The notes below the pieces were generated by a model, which saw only the letters and a list, made by a program, of their open reading frames with translations, searched no databases and was not told the DNA's origin. The translations under genes were made by a program, and so were the position numbers. From Paracoccus sp. IB05 (GTDB lineage: Bacteria; Pseudomonadota; Alphaproteobacteria; Rhodobacterales; Rhodobacteraceae): a stretch of 42,003 nt of DNA. Below are positions 8,083-15,652 of this stretch, one piece after another (position 1 is the first letter of the stretch; each line of letters opens with the position of its first letter). The stretch spans positions 1 to 42,003 of the forward strand of contig NZ_JAEFCF010000047.1 of the NCBI RefSeq assembly GCF_016405985.1. The letters are read 5' to 3'.

Positions 8083-8849
8083 TCGAGGCTCGGCATGGTG
8101 AAATCCATGTAGCGCCGCTCTTCGGCGATGGTCGCGGCATCGACCACGCCCGCATTGCCCGCACCGATGGTCTGGATCGCCTCCAACTCCCACATGCGTG
8201 TCATGGCAATCGCGAGTTCCGCTGTGACACGGGTATTGTGGTCCATCGAGGCCTTCAGATCCTCCATATCGGGAATCATCGCGACCAGACGTTCAACCCG
8301 GGCGAGCGACTGCGCGGCTTCCTCGTGACTGTTCTGGGCCGCCGCCGAGAGCACGGCACCGGTGGTTGCCCGCGTGGCGATCCCCTCGGCACCGGGATTG
8401 CCGCTGGTTGCGATCTCGCGCAGGGAATCCTCGTCAAACCCCGCACTTGCGAGCGCCGCCTGCATCTGACTGCGCATCGGCCCGGCGGTCACGCCGAGCA
8501 GGTTGCTCCAGTCGCCTTGCTGGATGCCACGGATCAGACCGGGGATGTCCTCGAACTTGGCCTCAAGCAGCTGATCGAGGTCACCGCCCATGAGTAGACC
8601 AAGGATCTCGCGCGGCCCGGTCAGCGAGGTATACATGGTCTGGAGCTGGTCGAATTGCTGCTGGAGCACATCGAGTTGCTCGAGTGCATTCTCGAAGATA
8701 TCGCTCTGGATGCCAAAATCCTCCAGCATCTGCTGCAGCTGGCGGATCTCCTGGGCGATGTTCTGGGTATCAACCGTGGGCACACCCTGCGCGGAAGCAC
8801 CGGTGGCGAGGCCGAGGCAAAGGGCAGTGCTGATCAGCAGATATCTCAT
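8079..8849 (-). CDS. virB5: VirB5/TrbJ pilus-tip protein
   Basis: A 256-aa exported protein with signal peptide MRYLLISTALCLGLATGASA. The mature protein is mostly helical: QGVPTVDTQNIAQEIRQLQQ, then long amphipathic helices with repeated Gln/Leu and an Asp/Leu-rich MGGDLDQLLEAKFED region. This fits the VirB5/TrbJ minor pilin, which adheres at the pilus tip. The C-terminus RRYMDFTMPSLE and the mature N-terminus QGVPTVD are shared with the upstream lytic transglycosylase (see findings). It overlaps that gene by ATGA. Confidence 0.88.
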   Translation of the reverse strand: MRYLLISTALCLGLATGASAQGVPTVDTQNIAQEIRQLQQMLEDFGIQSDIFENALEQLDVLQQQFDQLQTMYTSLTGPREILGLLMGGDLDQLLEAKFEDIPGLIRGIQQGDWSNLLGVTAGPMRSQMQAALASAGFDEDSLREIATSGNPGAEGIATRATTGAVLSAAAQNSHEEAAQSLARVERLVAMIPDMEDLKASMDHNTRVTAELAIAMTRMWELEAIQTIGAGNAGVVDAATIAEERRYMDFTMPSLE

Positions 8850-9991
8850 CGCAGATCCTCCATTGTAAAATCCATGAACCGCCGCTCGGCCGCCTGGGCT
8901 GCGGCCAGTGCCAGCTGTTCATCGCTGAGGGGTTGGGTTTGCGCCGCCTTCAGGCGGGTGCGGATCGCGACGATCCGCGCCAGTTCGGCGCGCGCATAGG
9001 TGTTGAGGGCGAGGGATTCCTGTACGTCTTCCGTTTGGCTGATAAGACTTATTATGTCATGCAAGCGTTGTGCCGCGGCCTGAACTGACACCATCGAGTA
9101 GTCGCCATAGACGCCGGATCCATGCGCCGAGAGGCTGAAACTCGCGTTCGCCAGCAACACCGGATCGATGGTCCCGAGCGCATCCGGACCGCCGACCATG
9201 GCGAGGTAGCGGTTGTACTGCGCCGGGATCACCACGACATAGTTCTGGGTCTCGGCGAAGGGCGGCACGCCGCTGTATTGCTGCACGCGCCCCGGCCCGG
9301 CGTTGTAGGCCGCGAGCGCATGGATGATATTGCCATCGAACATGGCGAGCATCTGCGCCAGATAGCGCGCGCCCCCGGTCACCTGCAGGTAGGGATCGTC
9401 GTAGTATTCCGGATTGATCCCCAGATCGCTGGCGGTGCCGGGCATGATCTGGGTCAGACCGAACGCACCCACAGGGGAACGCGCTCCGATCTGGAAGCGG
9501 CTTTCCTGCCAGATCAGCGCCTGCAACAGGCAGCGCCATTGCACTGGTGTCAGGCCGGCACGCGAGACGCCGGAAAGAGAATGGGTGTCGCGGGCCGCGC
9601 GGATGATCAGTTCCTCGACCGTCTCCCGAGCGTCCCCGAAGAGCCGGCTGGCGGCAGGATTACCGTCGTCAGTTGCATAGACCGCCACCGCCGCCGTCTC
9701 TCCCCCATTCCCGGCCTCCAGTGCTGCCACCGTCGCGCGCACGGACGGGCTAGCACCTGTGGTCACCGCGCCCAGAATGCTCTCGAGCGAGACGAGCTGC
9801 TGACGCTCGATTTCGGCCAGCTCCTCTTCCCGGGCTAGTCGGTCCCGTTGCAGGGCGATGTCACGATCCCGCTGCGTGATGGTGGCCGCAGTTCGGGCAA
9901 TCGCCTGAGCATCAACCGTGGGCACGCCCTGCGCCGCCAGGGGCTGCGCCAGCGACATGCCGATCAGAACCTGTGGCAGAAGCCTGACCAT
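8846..9991 (-). CDS. VirB5-like/lytic transglycosylase chimera
   Basis: A 381-aa exported protein. Signal peptide (about 1-20), then QGVPTVDAQAIARTA and a coiled coil (about 25-75) resembling the mature N-terminus of VirB5. Next comes a goose-type lysozyme-like SLT domain with catalytic Glu163 in IWQESRF, GLTQIMPGTA, and AAYNAGPG. The last ~55 residues again resemble VirB5 (NTYARAELA, AERRFMDFTM). The SLT domain would cut peptidoglycan to let the channel through. A frame reaching 10192 starts inside the neighbouring lipoprotein gene; the ATG at 9991 gives a proper signal peptide. A second transglycosylase (VirB1) opens the operon, so this is an extra, specialised copy. Confidence 0.88.
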   Translation of the reverse strand: MVRLLPQVLIGMSLAQPLAAQGVPTVDAQAIARTAATITQRDRDIALQRDRLAREEELAEIERQQLVSLESILGAVTTGASPSVRATVAALEAGNGGETAAVAVYATDDGNPAASRLFGDARETVEELIIRAARDTHSLSGVSRAGLTPVQWRCLLQALIWQESRFQIGARSPVGAFGLTQIMPGTASDLGINPEYYDDPYLQVTGGARYLAQMLAMFDGNIIHALAAYNAGPGRVQQYSGVPPFAETQNYVVVIPAQYNRYLAMVGGPDALGTIDPVLLANASFSLSAHGSGVYGDYSMVSVQAAAQRLHDIISLISQTEDVQESLALNTYARAELARIVAIRTRLKAAQTQPLSDEQLALAAAQAAERRFMDFTMEDLR

Positions 9992-9995
9992 GGCT

Positions 9996-10205
9996 TCAGT
10001 CCACCGCGCCGAGCAGAGTAAAGGAACAAGGATCTGATGCCCGCGCGACCTCGCCGCCCATGGTCGAGACCGTGACACCAGTTGGGTGCTCCGCAAAGCT
10101 GAAGCAATTGGCCCGTGGGGCCTGCCCGCCCGCGCAAGCGGCGAGGAGCAGGAGACTGCCGAGGACGGGAAGATGGGTAAACCGGAAACCATTTACACGA
10201 GACAT
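9996..10205 (-). CDS. Small lipoprotein, VirB7-like
   Basis: A 69-aa protein beginning MSRVNGFRFTHLPVLG with a lipobox LLLLAAC, so the mature lipoprotein would be about 45 residues. The rest has two further Cys (NCFSFAEH, DPCSFTL). VirB7 proteins are small lipoproteins that pin VirB9 to the outer membrane, and size and operon context fit, though VirB7s are too variable for a firm match. It sits between virB4 and the transglycosylase chimera with only a few bases on either side. Confidence 0.65.
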   Translation of the reverse strand: MSRVNGFRFTHLPVLGSLLLLAACAGGQAPRANCFSFAEHPTGVTVSTMGGEVARASDPCSFTLLGAVD

Positions 10206-10209
10206 CACA

Positions 10210-12600
10210 CTACACCTTCCAGAAATCAGGGCGGTCGCGGTAATCCGCCCCCACGAGTTGCTCGCCCTTCTCCATGCCGCCAAGGACGGTCACGAGAGGG
10301 CCGAGGGCTGAGAGATCGGCGTCGATGACGACCGAGCCACGGTCGTCGCGCACCAGCGCCAGTCGCGAGGCTGTGCCGACGCCCAGAAGGACATCGAGTT
10401 CCTTTCCGCTGAGACCCAGCATGGCATAGTCGGCCGCGCTGGCGCGGATGTTCGGCAGCAGGATCTGGGTCGGCACCGCTTCGACGATGGTCTTGCCGGT
10501 CCGGGTGCGCTCCAACTGGCTAGCATACTGAGTCATCATCACGACGACGGCGTTCTGCTTACGGGCCGTGACCAGCCAGTTGCTCAAGCGATCCGCAAAA
10601 TAGGCATTGTCGAGCGCCTTCCAGGCCTCATCGATCAGGATGACGGTCGGGCAGCGGTCCTCGATCACCCGTTCCACGCGCCGAAAGAGATAGGAGAGCA
10701 CTGCCATCCGCTCTTGCTCGCTTTCGGAATCGAGGATGCCGGTCAGATCAAAGCCGGAGACTTCGCCGCCGAGCGAGAAGCTGTCTTCCGCATTGGCGCC
10801 GAAGATCCAGCCGTAGCGGCCAGTCTCGGTCCATTCCTGCATCCGCTCGAAGAGATCGCCATCATCATCCGTGGACACCAGCAACGAAGCAAAGTCTGAC
10901 CAATTGCGCAGCCCGGCGTGATCGGCGCCGGCGTTCTGGCGCACCACCTCCTGCAGCCGATTGGTTTGCACCGGCGTCAGGGGCCGGTCGCGACGTTCAA
11001 GCAATGTTGCGAGCCAGTCTGTCAACCAGGCCTGACCGCGATTGTCGATCTCGGTCTGGAGTGGATTCAGCCCGGTGGGCTTGCCAGCGCGGACGGTTGC
11101 ATAGCTGCCGCCAAGCGCGCGCACGGCCATTTCCATCCCGGCGCGGTAGTCGAAGATGAAGAGGCGTGCCCCGGCCCGCCGCGCCATGGTCATGAGGAAT
11201 GCCGCCAGCACCGACTTGCCGGAACCGGGACGGCCGAGGATAAGGGTATGCCCCCCGGTTGGCTCCTTGTCCGGCGATCCCTGTTCGTGAAAGCTGAACC
11301 GAAACCCGCTGCGCTCGGGCGTCGGGAAGAGGGCAATCGGTACGCCCCAGGGCAGTTCCGGCCCTGTCTTGCCGAGTGGCGTGCGGTGGAAGGTCGCGAG
11401 ATCTGCAAAATTGTGGTTGGTGATCGCTGCCTTGCGGCTGCGCGCACCGGTGTTGCCCGGATGCTGCGCCATGTAATGCGCACGCGACCCGAAGCCTTCC
11501 GAGATCAGGTTTATGCCGGAACTGGCCGAGATGTTGCGGATCTCGGCGCAGACATCATCGAGATGGGCGCGGCTTCGGGCATAGACCGCCACGGTCATAT
11601 GGTGCTCGCCAAAGATCAGGCGCTTCGATTCCAGATCGTCCTGCGCCAGCTCCAGCTCTTGGGCCAGACTGACCGCGCCGTCATTGCTGGCCTGCATCAA
11701 CCGCAGCTGGCGCTTGATCCGGCCCGCCATGATGTTCGAGTTGATCGGTACGAAGGAATGGGTGACGACCATGTCGACCGGCAGGTTCAACTCATCGAGC
11801 ATCAGGCTGTCGGTCTTGGCTGGATAGTTCTTCACCGCGAAGATCGCGCCGAACTTCTCGCCCACTGCCCCATCGGTGAGGTGGATCTCCGCGCCACGGA
11901 AGGTCACGCGGGTATTGGCGACGTCTTCGGCGAGGATACCGAGGCGCGAGGCCGGGAAGAGCGGGTGTTCCTCGCCGGTGTTGAGGCTGCCGAGGAAACC
12001 GAGCAACTCGCCGCTCTCGGCCGAGAGCAGACGCGGCTTCAGGTCGGCGAAGCTGGACAGGAGGAATCCCACCACCTCATCGAGCTTGCGCAGGCGGCGT
12101 GCCGTGTCGGCGGCAAGGCGGCTGCGGGACAGGTTTGCCGCGAAAGGAATGCGACTGCCGGGATCGGGGCGCTTCAGGACAGAGAGGGTCAGGGTCTTGT
12201 CGCGCAGGCCGCCTTTGGCCAGGTCTGACTGCCAGCGTGCATCGACCGCCGCCGCAAAGCCCTCGCCCGGAATGGGTGGCAAGCCGGTCTCGACCGCCTT
12301 CGAGACCTTGTGCAGAAAGAAGGAGAACTCGGTCCCGACCTGCGCCACCACTCCGGCAAGAATGGCGCCGATGCGATCCAGATGGCTGTCCTCGGTGGTG
12401 GTGCTGTTGACCCCTTCAAGCCGGAGGCATTGCATCAGCTCATTGCCCCGCGTGCGGATAGTGGTGGCGTTCACCAGGCTGACATAGGGCAGCATATGCG
12501 CCAGCCGCCGCTCCTTCCCGGCCCACTCCGGCAAAGCAGCAAGCGGGTTGTCGGGTAGGTCGATCTCGGCGGACCGAACGGCAATCGTGTCACGGGGCAT
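10210..12600 (-). CDS. virB4: VirB4/TrbE conjugation ATPase
   Basis: A ~796-aa ATPase that powers substrate transfer and pilus biogenesis with VirB11. The N-terminal half is the CagE/TrbE/VirB domain (EWAGKERRLAHMLPYVSL, LRLEGVNSTT). The C-terminal RecA-like half has Walker A ILGRPGSGKSV (about 455-462) and Walker B TVILIDEAWKAL (about 650), followed by VVVMMTQYASQLE. I chose the ATG at 12600 behind GGGGGTGA; a GTG at 12609 is possible. The start lies inside the end of virB3, so the two are coupled. Confidence 0.95.
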   Translation of the reverse strand: MPRDTIAVRSAEIDLPDNPLAALPEWAGKERRLAHMLPYVSLVNATTIRTRGNELMQCLRLEGVNSTTTEDSHLDRIGAILAGVVAQVGTEFSFFLHKVSKAVETGLPPIPGEGFAAAVDARWQSDLAKGGLRDKTLTLSVLKRPDPGSRIPFAANLSRSRLAADTARRLRKLDEVVGFLLSSFADLKPRLLSAESGELLGFLGSLNTGEEHPLFPASRLGILAEDVANTRVTFRGAEIHLTDGAVGEKFGAIFAVKNYPAKTDSLMLDELNLPVDMVVTHSFVPINSNIMAGRIKRQLRLMQASNDGAVSLAQELELAQDDLESKRLIFGEHHMTVAVYARSRAHLDDVCAEIRNISASSGINLISEGFGSRAHYMAQHPGNTGARSRKAAITNHNFADLATFHRTPLGKTGPELPWGVPIALFPTPERSGFRFSFHEQGSPDKEPTGGHTLILGRPGSGKSVLAAFLMTMARRAGARLFIFDYRAGMEMAVRALGGSYATVRAGKPTGLNPLQTEIDNRGQAWLTDWLATLLERRDRPLTPVQTNRLQEVVRQNAGADHAGLRNWSDFASLLVSTDDDGDLFERMQEWTETGRYGWIFGANAEDSFSLGGEVSGFDLTGILDSESEQERMAVLSYLFRRVERVIEDRCPTVILIDEAWKALDNAYFADRLSNWLVTARKQNAVVVMMTQYASQLERTRTGKTIVEAVPTQILLPNIRASAADYAMLGLSGKELDVLLGVGTASRLALVRDDRGSVVIDADLSALGPLVTVLGGMEKGEQLVGADYRDRPDFWKV

Positions 12601-12868
12601 AGCTGTCACCCCCGTGCTGCTTGCGGTTCCGCGTCGGCGGCGTTTCCTGCAGAGTGATCACCAGCACGTCGAGGAAATGCGGATCCCAGTCTGCGGCCTT
12701 CCACAAGAGCGGCCAGGAGATCCCGGCCGCCACGGCGATGATCCAGTTCTGGATCCAGAGGAACAGCATCGACGAGCCGAAAAGCCAGACCATGGCATAC
12801 ATGATCGGCAGCCCCAGCAATTTGGGGGGCCGCAAAAGGCCGATGAAGACGCGCGATTGTTCCGCCAT
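12590..12868 (-). CDS. virB3: VirB3 inner-membrane protein
   Basis: A 92-aa protein with the VirB3/TrbD layout: a short N-terminus with GLLRPPKLLGLP, two adjacent membrane helices (YAMVWLFGSSMLFLWIQNW and IIAVAAGISWPLLWKAADW), and a soluble tail with DPHFLDVLVI. It cooperates with VirB4 and VirB6 in the inner-membrane complex. The gene overlaps virB4 and follows virB2 by 12 bases. Confidence 0.9.
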   Translation of the reverse strand: MAEQSRVFIGLLRPPKLLGLPIMYAMVWLFGSSMLFLWIQNWIIAVAAGISWPLLWKAADWDPHFLDVLVITLQETPPTRNRKQHGGDSYAP

Positions 12869-12880
12869 GGATCTTACCCC

Positions 12881-13183
12881 TCAAGGCCTCGGGGAGGGTG
12901 TGGTCCAGATGGCTGCAACGATGGTCGGTGCGGCGGCAATGCCGGCGATCGCCACCAGCACCCAGAGTGCCTGACGGAAGTCGAGAATACCAAAGAGCCA
13001 GGACAGGAACACGCCGATTAGTGCCAGCGTGCCGATCACGATACCAAGAGGGCCGGTGATCGCGGTGACGATGCCCTGCAGGAGGGTTTGCACCGGCGAA
13101 AGATCAATACTCTGGGCAAGAACCGGGCCGGCCAACACCACAAAGGCCATCGTCATGATGGCGGTGACAGGCGTGTACTTCAT
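12881..13183 (-). CDS. virB2: VirB2/TrbC major pilin
   Basis: A 100-aa pilin precursor with signal peptide MKYTPVTAIMTMAFVVLAGPVLA, leaving a mature ~75-aa protein with two membrane helices (ITGPLGIVIGTLALIGVFLS and ALWVLVAIAGIAAAPTIVAA) joined by a short polar loop (WLFGILDFRQ). This is the canonical VirB2/TrbC form. It overlaps the end of virB1 by ATGA. Confidence 0.9.
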   Translation of the reverse strand: MKYTPVTAIMTMAFVVLAGPVLAQSIDLSPVQTLLQGIVTAITGPLGIVIGTLALIGVFLSWLFGILDFRQALWVLVAIAGIAAAPTIVAAIWTTPSPRP

Positions 13184-13896
13184 GAACTCGCTCCTCTCAG
13201 CCGCGCATAGACGGCCTGCACACGGGCCACATGGCCCTGGGTCTCGGTGTAAGGGGGAATGCCGCCGTGGCGGGTAACCGCCTCGGGCCCGGCGTTGTAT
13301 GCGGCGAGCGCCAGTTCCGGCGTGCCGAAACTCTCCAGCATCATCAGGAGATAGCGGGCCGATCCGTCGAGGTTTTGCCGCCAGTCATTCGGATCGACCC
13401 CGAGGAAGCTGGCGGTATCCGGCATCAGTTGACCAAGCCCGATGGCGCCAGCATGACTGAGCGCTGACGGATCATAGGCGCTCTCGACCTCGATATTGGC
13501 GCGGTAAAACAGCGTCCAGTCGGTGACGCTCATGCCGGCGAGGCGGAGCGCGACATGGCCGCCATACCGCAAAGCCGTGTCCTCGATGCCTTGCAGAACT
13601 TCGGCGCTGGCCACCGCCGAGCGCGGCGGGGCCACTATCGCCCCTGTCCCGTCTTCTTCATCGGTTGGGGTGGAAAAGAGAAACAGGCGCTCCGGCGTCT
13701 CGGCGCCTAACTGGCGCATGAAGCCGGGTTCCGATGATACCGAGGCCAGCTGGCCATCCGATGCCATCGCGAAGATGAAGCCTTCGGCCCTGACCCCGGT
13801 CGCACCGAGCGCCGCCAAGGTCAGAATTGCCAGTAGGCTGCAGGTGGACTCAGTCCGCCTGCGATGTCTCGGGCAAAGTGTGGCGGGCGCGACCAC
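13180..13896 (-). CDS. virB1: VirB1 lytic transglycosylase
   Basis: A ~238-aa exported SLT-type transglycosylase: hydrophobic segment LLAILTLAALGATGVRA, then catalytic Glu in YRANIEVESAYDP, AIGLGQLMPDTA and ALAAYNAGPEAV. It opens the peptidoglycan for assembly of the secretion channel. The start is uncertain. The open frame extends to 14160 across the upstream gene without homology. The GTG at 13896, directly behind GGAAGAAG, gives an N-terminus with positive charges before the hydrophobic core, and overlaps the upstream gene by 47 bases. Confidence 0.85.
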   Translation of the reverse strand: MVAPATLCPRHRRRTESTCSLLAILTLAALGATGVRAEGFIFAMASDGQLASVSSEPGFMRQLGAETPERLFLFSTPTDEEDGTGAIVAPPRSAVASAEVLQGIEDTALRYGGHVALRLAGMSVTDWTLFYRANIEVESAYDPSALSHAGAIGLGQLMPDTASFLGVDPNDWRQNLDGSARYLLMMLESFGTPELALAAYNAGPEAVTRHGGIPPYTETQGHVARVQAVYARLRGASS

Positions 13897-14179
13897 CTTC
13901 TTCCAACGGAATATGCGCCGTGCGCATTCCGAGATCGGAAAGGAAGCTGACAAGGCCAACCACGGTCTTGAACTCGCGCGCCTTGATATAGCTGCGGCTG
14001 GTGACGACGATCTTCTCGTCACCGCCGTTCGGTCCGATGGCGCGGACGATCCAGAGCCCATACCAGGCATTGAGCCGCTTCTCGGCAGCCGATCGGCAGA
14101 TGACCTCGGCGGCATAACCTTGGGCCAGCAACTGGCGCAGTCCGTCTTCTGTAACCACATTCGGGGCGTCTTCTAGCAT
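13850..14179 (-). CDS. Unknown cytoplasmic protein, first gene of the virB operon
   Basis: A 109-aa protein without signal peptide or membrane helix. I do not recognise its family. Features are a helical first half (TEDGLRQLLAQGYAAEVICR), a beta-like middle (WYGLWIVRAIGP, EKIVVTSRSYIKAREFKTV) and a polar tail. The ATG at 14179 follows GGGGAG closely and is preferred over the ATG at 14230. As the promoter-proximal gene, just after the palindrome-bearing promoter at 14236-14280, it could be a regulator or an assembly accessory; nothing in the sequence decides. Confidence 0.65.
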   Translation of the reverse strand: MLEDAPNVVTEDGLRQLLAQGYAAEVICRSAAEKRLNAWYGLWIVRAIGPNGGDEKIVVTSRSYIKAREFKTVVGLVSFLSDLGMRTAHIPLEEGGRARHTLPETSQAD

Positions 14180-14235
14180 GGTCTCCCCGCGGCTCCTCTC
14201 CATAGGATGGCTCGGGCCGAGGTGAATCAAATCAC

Positions 14236-14280
14236 CTTAGCCGTATCATTACACTATCATTGCTTGCAATGATTATTTAT
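14236..14280 (-). promoter_or_regulatory. virB operon promoter with 18-bp palindrome
   Basis: The perfect inverted repeat ATCATTGC-TT-GCAATGAT lies at 14256-14273. Read on the minus strand, TTGCAA followed after 17 bases by an ATACGG-type box gives a plausible promoter reading into the virB operon. The element and the ~20 bases after it are nearly the same as the plus-strand element at 14692-14728, so both probably bind the same regulator. Confidence 0.6.
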
Positions 14281-14357
14281 TGTCTTGACGACAGACCATC
14301 GCTGCACAAAGCTGGATAGCCCAGATCTGTGACAAATCAAAGCAATGAAGGGGCTTC

Positions 14358-14642
14358 GTGCAAACCGTGGTGGCAAGAAGCATTGCTCCATACGCCGTTG
14401 CGATCATGGTGATGTGTGGATCTGCATCCGCCACCTGCCTGCCACCGGAGCGTCCGTGGCTGCCATCCGACGCGACTGACGTCCGCGCTTACGCCGACCT
14501 GATCCGCGAGGACTTCGAGAGCTACATCGCCGACGTGCAGGACTATTTCCGCTGCCTTGATGCGGAACGGGCCCGGGCCTTCCTTGAGGCGCAGGAGGTC
14601 AGTCAGGACTACGGGCGCTTCCAGGCCATCGTCAGCAATTGA
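14358..14642 (+). CDS. Small exported protein of unknown function
   Basis: A 94-aa protein with an N-terminal signal sequence (SIAPYAVAIMVMCGSASA). The mature region is helical with two cysteines (ATCLPPERPW, YFRCLDAERA), consistent with a periplasmic disulfide-linked helical hairpin. GTG start at 14358. It is divergent from the virB operon and next to the palindromic promoter, so an accessory conjugation role is plausible, but I cannot name a family. Confidence 0.6.
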   Translation: MQTVVARSIAPYAVAIMVMCGSASATCLPPERPWLPSDATDVRAYADLIREDFESYIADVQDYFRCLDAERARAFLEAQEVSQDYGRFQAIVSN

Positions 14643-14658
14643 CGTACTGCGCAGTACG
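14643..14658. repeat. Perfect 16-bp palindrome after a stop codon
   Basis: CGTACTGCGCAGTACG is a perfect palindrome starting one base past the stop codon of the exported-protein gene. It has no loop, so it looks more like a binding site for a dimeric protein than a terminator. Confidence 0.5.
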
Positions 14659-14691
14659 CGTGCAGGACTCGGCGCGCCGAATCAAAGCAAG

Positions 14692-14728
14692 ATCATTGCA
14701 ATCAATGATAGTGCATTGTAGCGATAAG
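14692..14728 (+). promoter_or_regulatory. Promoter element matching the virB promoter
   Basis: ATCATTG-CAAT-CAATGAT (14692-14709) followed by AGTGCATTGTAGCGATAAGG. The minus-strand virB promoter reads ATCATTGCAAGCAATGAT then AGTGTAATGATACGGCTAAGG. TTGCAA (14696-14701) with a 17-bp spacer to TAGCGA would be the -35/-10 pair. It lies about 30 bases upstream of the gene at 14752. Confidence 0.6.
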
Positions 14729-14751
14729 GCGTAACTGAGTGAGTCGCCTTC

Positions 14752-15420
14752 ATGTATTCTGCCTTCAAACACAGACTTCTGACAGCCTCTCTGGCGCTCG
14801 CCGCTGCCGTCGGGGCACCCCCTCCAGCGTTGGCGCAGAGCTATCCGATCGACTGCGCCATCCTGCTTTGCCTCGCAGGCGGCTGGCCCGCTTCCGTGCC
14901 CTGCGCCCGCGCTCGGGCGGAGTTCATCCGTCGCATCACGCCCTGGCCGGTCGAGCCTCCACTCCAGATCTGGCGCTGCCCAATGGGCGCAGCCTTTGAT
15001 AGGCCCTCGCCTCTCAGCCCGATGGAGCGCCTCTACGACATTGCGTTCCGGGAAGAGCGGGAGATTGCCGGAACCGGTCAGAGCGCCGCAGCAGATCTAA
15101 CCCTGGTGCAGGCACAGGAGCGGGCCGATATCGACATATCCGATGATGCCTTCGACTTTGTCCGCAGCATCCGGGTCTATCACATCCAGTTCAGCCAACA
15201 TCAAAACCGTGATGGTGATTGTATCCGCAGCGATGCCACAAGGCTGGGATCCTACGGCCTCCAGGGCGACTACGCGTGGGCGCGATCGTCAGTCGCCGCT
15301 GTCCCTGATGCCTCTGATCTAGCTATTCCCCCACATTGCAGCAGCTATTCTTGGCGCTCGGTCTTTGTGGACTGGCGCGATCATGCCGGCAACTACGGGT
15401 CGGAAGAGGTTCGCTACTGA
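14752..15420 (+). CDS. Exported cysteine-containing protein of unknown function
   Basis: A 222-aa protein with a signal peptide (LLTASLALAAAVGAPPPALA). The mature N-terminus has a compact cysteine-rich part (PIDCAILLCLAGGWP, PCARARAEF, IWRCPM). The second half includes IRVYHIQFSQHQNRDGDC and SSYSWRSVFVDWRDHAGNYG. I recognise no catalytic motif or named family. Given the shared promoter element with the virB operon and the virB-proximal location, a periplasmic accessory protein of conjugation is the most likely reading. Confidence 0.65.
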   Translation: MYSAFKHRLLTASLALAAAVGAPPPALAQSYPIDCAILLCLAGGWPASVPCARARAEFIRRITPWPVEPPLQIWRCPMGAAFDRPSPLSPMERLYDIAFREEREIAGTGQSAAADLTLVQAQERADIDISDDAFDFVRSIRVYHIQFSQHQNRDGDCIRSDATRLGSYGLQGDYAWARSSVAAVPDASDLAIPPHCSSYSWRSVFVDWRDHAGNYGSEEVRY

Positions 15421-15426
15421 GGAGCC

Positions 15427-15455
15427 GCCGGGGCCTTGCGGCCCCGGCTTCGTTT
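15427..15455 (+). terminator. Intrinsic terminator
   Basis: GCCGGGGCC and GGCCCCGGC form a perfect 9-bp stem with a TTGC loop (15427-15448), followed by TTCGTTT. It closes the exported-protein transcription unit. Confidence 0.75.
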
Positions 15456-15572
15456 ACAGCCCGGGGATCACCGATCCCCCGGTAAAGCGACATTCGGTCA
15501 GAGACAGAACACCACCCACCCCAAAAGGCTAACACTCACCTAGCCAGAGTGGTCTAGCCGATGGGGCGAGGT

Positions 15573-15604
15573 AGTGCAAGCAATAATGTTCTATTGATTG
15601 CACT
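15573..15604. promoter_or_regulatory. 13-bp inverted repeat related to the virB promoter palindromes
   Basis: AGTGCAAGCAATA (15573-15585) and TATTGATTGCACT (15592-15604) are inverted copies with one mismatch and a 6-bp spacer. Each arm carries the TGCAAKCAAT core seen in the virB and 14752 promoters. It sits about 50 bases upstream of the winged-helix gene, where it could mediate autoregulation. Confidence 0.55.
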
Positions 15605-15652
15605 GGTGGTGTTTTGATCCTGAATCCGGATGCTCGCCCGGAGACAACCATC

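Noticed and set aside
10918-12228. A 436-codon plus-strand frame opposite virB4
   Set aside because: Composition typical of antisense frames in high-GC DNA; virB4 has all motifs.
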